In this document: piece by piece, positions 6,456 through 8,814 of the stretch
How positions within the stretch are numbered: the first letter of the stretch is position 1
How the letters are laid out: each line of letters begins with the position of its first letter
Assembly: GCA_023512665.1 (NCBI GenBank)
Contig: JAILZC010000024.1
Span: 1 to 8,814, forward strand
DNA: 8,814 nt
Source of the DNA: Candidatus Bipolaricaulota bacterium
GTDB lineage: Bacteria; Bipolaricaulota; Bipolaricaulia; RBG-16-55-9; DRXL01
Reading direction: 5' to 3'
The notes under the pieces: generated by a model
The model's input: only the letters and a program-made list of their open reading frames with translations
Database searches by the model: none
What the model was told of the DNA's origin: nothing
Made by a program: the position numbers and the translations under genes

Positions 6456-6948
6456 CGAGCGTCCGTCGCGACGTGATCTGAGGGCTCTCCGCAGCGTAGC
6501 CGACAGGCAAGAGCGCGACCGGGACGAGCTCTCTCCCTATCTCAAGCGCTTTTCGCACGGCATCCTCATCGAACGCGCCCACCCAGACGCTCCCTAAGCC
6601 CAACGCTGTCGCGGCCAACTGTACGTATGCGCACGCGATTGTCGCGTCTTGGACGGAGTAGAGCGTCGCGCCGCGCTCGCCGTAAGAACTCGCCGAGCGC
6701 TTGGGATCAGCACAGAAGACCAGCACGACTGGTGCCTGGGCGACGAATTTCTGCTCGAACGCTGCTCGCATCAGCGCCTTCAGGGTCGTCGGACGGGTCA
6801 CGACGTAGATCTTATACGCCTGAAGGTTTCCCGCCGACGGCGCACGGTTGGCTGCTTCTAAGAGCGCTCGCAGCTTCTCCGGCTCAACGGGTCGCTCCGC
6901 AAAAGCACGGATCGAGTGGCGCTCCTGAAGGACTTTGAAAAACTCCAT
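6430..6948 (-). CDS. Nitroreductase family flavoprotein
   Basis: 172 residues, in the range of small single-domain nitroreductases. These FMN enzymes usually work as homodimers and transfer hydride from NAD(P)H to nitroaromatics, quinones, flavins or other acceptors. The FMN phosphate-binding start RHSIRAF at 10-16 and APSAGNLQAYKIYVV at 36-50 are clear. Later hallmarks are the central helix ACAYVQLAATALGLGSVWVG (105-124) and PVALLPVGYAAE (143-154). The true substrate cannot be read from the sequence. GAGGAG (6958-6953) lies 4 nt before the ATG and overlaps the stop of the preceding EF-Tu-like gene. The end overlaps the acetyltransferase start. Confidence 0.92.
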   Translation of the reverse strand: MEFFKVLQERHSIRAFAERPVEPEKLRALLEAANRAPSAGNLQAYKIYVVTRPTTLKALMRAAFEQKFVAQAPVVLVFCADPKRSASSYGERGATLYSVQDATIACAYVQLAATALGLGSVWVGAFDEDAVRKALEIGRELVPVALLPVGYAAESPQITSRRTLDEFVEYVV

Positions 6949-6957
6949 AGCTCTCCT

Positions 6958-7212
6958 CTACGAGATCACTTTGTAGACGACGTCGTTCTCGTGTACGCGC
7001 CCTGTGACTTTGATGGCCACTTGCTCTCCGGGCTTCGCTTCTTGGATCTCTTTGTGCTCGACCTGCATGGATTCGACTCTTTGAGTCAGATCCGTCGTGT
7101 GCCCCTTGATGTGGATCGTCTCGCCGACTTTGAGGGGCTCAGTGAGATCGAGCACAGCCACGCTGATGCGCCCAAAGAAGTGCGTCACCTTGCCGATGGG
7201 CTTCTCTTCCAC
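6958..7212 (-). CDS. Small EF-Tu domain II-like beta-barrel protein
   Basis: 84 residues. The whole protein resembles the second domain of translational GTPases, without any GTP-binding domain: PIGKVTHFFGRISVAVLDLT, then PLKVGETIHIKG, then a Thr-Asp-Leu-Thr segment, VESMQVEH and PGEQVAIKV. Similar free-standing proteins are annotated as translation elongation factor-like; no function is established. The start is GTG 7212-7210, preceded by GGGAGGTGATC ending 3 nt upstream. A GTG at 7221 in the same frame falls inside that ribosome binding site and is rejected. It lies 16 bp after a methyltransferase gene and directly abuts the nitroreductase site. Confidence 0.8.
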   Translation of the reverse strand: MEEKPIGKVTHFFGRISVAVLDLTEPLKVGETIHIKGHTTDLTQRVESMQVEHKEIQEAKPGEQVAIKVTGRVHENDVVYKVIS

Positions 7213-7215
7213 AGC

Positions 7216-7226
7216 GATCACCTCCC
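7216..7226 (-). promoter_or_regulatory. Extended Shine-Dalgarno site for the EF-Tu-like gene
   Basis: GGGAGGTGATC on the minus strand contains GGAGGTGATC, a ten-base match to the complement of a typical bacterial 16S rRNA 3' end. It is followed by GCT and the GTG start. It decides the start codon. Confidence 0.8.
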
Positions 7227-7228
7227 TC

Positions 7229-7987
7229 TCAAAGTGAAGCTCGCTCGGCGACGATTGCCAGCCGCTTGGCTTCTAGGCTCCACGGTTCCCCGCGTAAGCC
7301 CCCGTAGCATCCTAGCACGTTCAGCCCAGCTTGAGCAAAGAGCCCCAGAAGCTCAGCGAGCGTGAAGACGCGCAGCGAGAGCGTATACTCCTTGCGCTCA
7401 GCGCCCTTGAGCACAATCCAGCGAGAGTCAACGCGATTGCGCTCGAAGTTCATCGTGCTCTCCTCAAGCACAAAAAAGTTGGGATACTCTTGCCAATTGC
7501 GCGGTCGAAAGTTCCGAATGAGCCAGTCGCGGTTCTGGAGTTCCAACAAGAAGCGCCCTCCAGGCTTCAAGCACTTGTGCACTTCTTTGAGCACTGTGAG
7601 ATGGTCTTCTTCCCTCTCAAAGTACCCGAAGCTCGTGGAGAGATTGATGACGGCGTCGAATTTGTTCTCGAAAGGGATGGCGCGCATGTCGCCGTGAACG
7701 AGCTCGATCTGGAGCCCTTGTTCTTGAGCTTTAGCGCGGGCTTGGTTCAAATAGACTTCAGAGATGTCTAAGCCCACGAGGTGGAAGCCGCGCTGAGCTA
7801 ATGGGATGGCGAAGCGTCCTGGCCCACATGCTAAATCTAAGATCTTTGCCGGCGGCGCAAGGCCTAAGAGCGCAATGAGCGCGTCGCAGCTCTGCTCAGC
7901 TTGCTGCCAGGCTTCGTCGTGGAACATGATCTGTCCGGTGATCTCGTCGAAGAAGTTTTGCCACCATTCCATAGGATCATTCTTCAT
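7229..7987 (-). CDS. Class I SAM-dependent methyltransferase
   Basis: 252 residues. Motif I is canonical: ILDLACGPGRFA at 49-60, with the ribose-binding acidic residue Asp74 in VGLDIS. GDMRAIPF follows, then FDAVINLSTSFGYF and KCLKPGGRFLLEL for strands 4 and 5. The N-terminus (WWQNFFDEITGQIMF) and the later LQNRDWLIRNFRPRNW form a substrate cap. Methyltransferases of this type act on diverse small molecules; no substrate is evident. It starts 14 bp after the preceding methyltransferase gene. No close ribosome binding site precedes the ATG; an AGGAGG 23 nt upstream belongs to coding sequence, so coupling is possible. A second ATG at residue 6 is the alternative start. Confidence 0.87.
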   Translation of the reverse strand: MKNDPMEWWQNFFDEITGQIMFHDEAWQQAEQSCDALIALLGLAPPAKILDLACGPGRFAIPLAQRGFHLVGLDISEVYLNQARAKAQEQGLQIELVHGDMRAIPFENKFDAVINLSTSFGYFEREEDHLTVLKEVHKCLKPGGRFLLELQNRDWLIRNFRPRNWQEYPNFFVLEESTMNFERNRVDSRWIVLKGAERKEYTLSLRVFTLAELLGLFAQAGLNVLGCYGGLRGEPWSLEAKRLAIVAERASL

Positions 7988-8001
7988 ACTTAAAGCTGGA
8001 C

Positions 8002-8697
8002 TTACGCTGGCCTCCTCCCGCGCACATAGAGATAGAAGATGGCTTCCCCTAAGCGAAAGTCTTGATCTTCGAGCAGCAGCGCATAGCCCGCCTGATGCCC
8101 CGACTCTCTATCAGAGACTCGACGCTGCTCCCAAACCTGACGGAGCAAGGGCGTCCAGTCATGAATCTCTACATCTACTAAGCCCGCTTCGTCCATCCAT
8201 TCTCGGAAGTCCTCAGGCGTCGCCTCGCATAGATAGTCCAGCCCGATAGCCCGTAGAGCTGCACGAGCCTCCTCAGATAACGGCTTAGTCACGATCACAT
8301 CCGTGAGGAGCAGCCATCCTCCGGGCTTGAGGACTCGAGCCATCTCTGGCTGGCCGATGAGCGTCGGCTCCGGCGTGGGATAGACAACGAACTCGCTGAT
8401 CAGCGCGTCAAAAGATTCATCTGGAAATGGGATGCTGTACATCTCTGCCTTGTGGAATTCGACAGACACGTTTCGCTTGTGGGCCTCAATACGCGCGTGC
8501 TGCAGGAGCGCTTCATTAAGTTCAAGCCCGATCACTGTCCCGTTTGGGCCAACCCGTTCTGCTAGATAGAACACAACATCGCCTGCTGCACTACATAACA
8601 CTAAGGCTCTCTTCCCTTCCAGAGGGCTTGCGTCCTGAGCCATGCGCTCCAAGATGGGCTGCAATGCTTTAAGTTCTCGCTCCGTCCATATGGGCAT
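8002..8697 (-). CDS. SAM-dependent methyltransferase-like protein with atypical motif I
   Basis: 231 residues from ATG 8697, chosen because AAGGAGGTG (8710-8702) stands 4 nt upstream; an in-frame ATG at 8715 would precede this site. The fold reads as a class I methyltransferase: ALVLCSAAGDVVFYLAERVG at 31-50, GTVIGLELNEALLQHA with Glu59 as ribose ligand, FPDESFDALISEFV, and RVLKPGGWLLLTDV at 121-134. The glycine-rich loop is unusual (LCSAAGD instead of LDxGxGxG), so SAM binding is plausible but altered. Spacing around ERVGPNGTVIGLE recalls UbiE/ArsM-like enzymes. C-terminal EDFREWMDEAGLVDVEI fits the same group. Substrate unknown. It follows the partial MoeA-like frame by 23 bp. Confidence 0.8.
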   Translation of the reverse strand: MPIWTERELKALQPILERMAQDASPLEGKRALVLCSAAGDVVFYLAERVGPNGTVIGLELNEALLQHARIEAHKRNVSVEFHKAEMYSIPFPDESFDALISEFVVYPTPEPTLIGQPEMARVLKPGGWLLLTDVIVTKPLSEEARAALRAIGLDYLCEATPEDFREWMDEAGLVDVEIHDWTPLLRQVWEQRRVSDRESGHQAGYALLLEDQDFRLGEAIFYLYVRGRRPA

Positions 8698-8701
8698 GGC
8701 G

Positions 8702-8710
8702 CACCTCCTT
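8702..8710 (-). promoter_or_regulatory. Shine-Dalgarno site fixing the methyltransferase start at 8697
   Basis: The minus strand reads AAGGAGGTG, then CGCC, then ATG. The longer frame from 8715 would place this site inside the coding region, so the downstream ATG is preferred. Confidence 0.8.
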
Positions 8711-8720
8711 TGCACATATT

Positions 8721-8814
8721 TTATAGATCATAGACGAGAGCTTCATCCGTCCCATGCAGGGACTCCGCCAGCACGCGCCCCGCCGCCTCCTCCAGCGGCA
8801 CGCGCTCGGCCTCG
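8721..8814 (-). CDS. C-terminal end of an unidentified protein, MoeA-like segment
   Basis: Thirty codons and a TAA (8723-8721) enter from the right edge. The first part reads EAERVPLEEAAGRVLAE, which resembles the beginning of MoeA-type molybdopterin molybdenumtransferases (VPLxEALGRVLAE). In MoeA a conserved Pro-rich segment and the catalytic domain follow; here the frame instead ends with SLHGTDEALVYDL. The first 19 codons nearly all end in G or C, the last ones do not. It may be a truncated moeA-like remnant or the tail of another protein. The resemblance is short and the identity uncertain. Confidence 0.4.
   Translation of the reverse strand, partial: EAERVPLEEAAGRVLAESLHGTDEALVYDL

Noticed and set aside
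6958..7221. EF-Tu-like gene starting at GTG 7221
   Set aside because: That GTG is part of the GGAGGTGATC ribosome binding site itself.
6064..8249. Open frames at 6064-6282 (-), 6627-6938, 6916-7365, 7331-7771 and 7806-8249 (+)
   Set aside because: All are antisense or out-of-frame to the GNAT, nitroreductase, EF-Tu-like and methyltransferase genes; none has a motif or a convincing start.
2232..8697. Secondary-metabolite biosynthetic cluster
   Set aside because: There is no core synthase, precursor peptide or transporter; the tailoring-type enzymes alone do not define one.

Overview
The window is a densely packed bacterial stretch in which every gene I can support lies on the minus strand, so transcription runs from the right edge (8814) to the left edge (1). 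Base composition is moderate GC. Many start sites carry a strong anti-16S match of the GGAGGTGATC type, several starts are GTG, and neighbours overlap or sit within about 25 bp of each other. A [NiFe]-hydrogenase maturation protease and a secreted protein with a dockerin-like EF-hand tail suggest an anaerobic or hydrogen-metabolising bacterium. An uncultivated lineage such as Bipolaricaulota/Acetothermia is a guess from gene style, not a demonstration.

In transcription order: (1) the last 30 codons of a protein with a MoeA-like segment, whose 5' part is strikingly GC-rich; (2) a SAM-dependent methyltransferase with an atypical motif I; (3) a second, canonical SAM methyltransferase; (4) an 84-residue EF-Tu domain II-like beta-barrel protein; (5) a nitroreductase; (6) a two-domain GNAT acetyltransferase with a degenerate second half; (7) a predicted cytoplasmic zinc metalloprotease (HEWLH) that ends in an ATGA overlap with (8) a beta-rich protein with a carboxypeptidase-regulatory-like domain, whose N-terminus is separated from its body by a one-base frameshift; (9) a Nudix hydrolase; (10) a third SAM methyltransferase, overlapping the Nudix gene.

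The only gap larger than 25 bp follows (2169-2231). It holds a strong stem-loop directly after the methyltransferase stop and then the AGGAGG site of the next gene. A second run begins there: (11) a DinB-like metalloprotein, (12) an exported dockerin-like protein, (13) a DUF123 GIY-YIG-type protein and (14) the 5' 409 bp of a hydrogenase maturation protease, which runs off the left edge.

I see no insertion sequence, tRNA, rRNA or CRISPR array. The enzymes do not form a pathway I recognise. The most unusual points are the metalloprotease/beta-protein pair with its frameshift, the DUF123/hydrogenase-protease coupling, and a possible recombination junction near 8757. Several starts were moved downstream of the longest open frame because the longer version would start inside or upstream of its own ribosome binding site.
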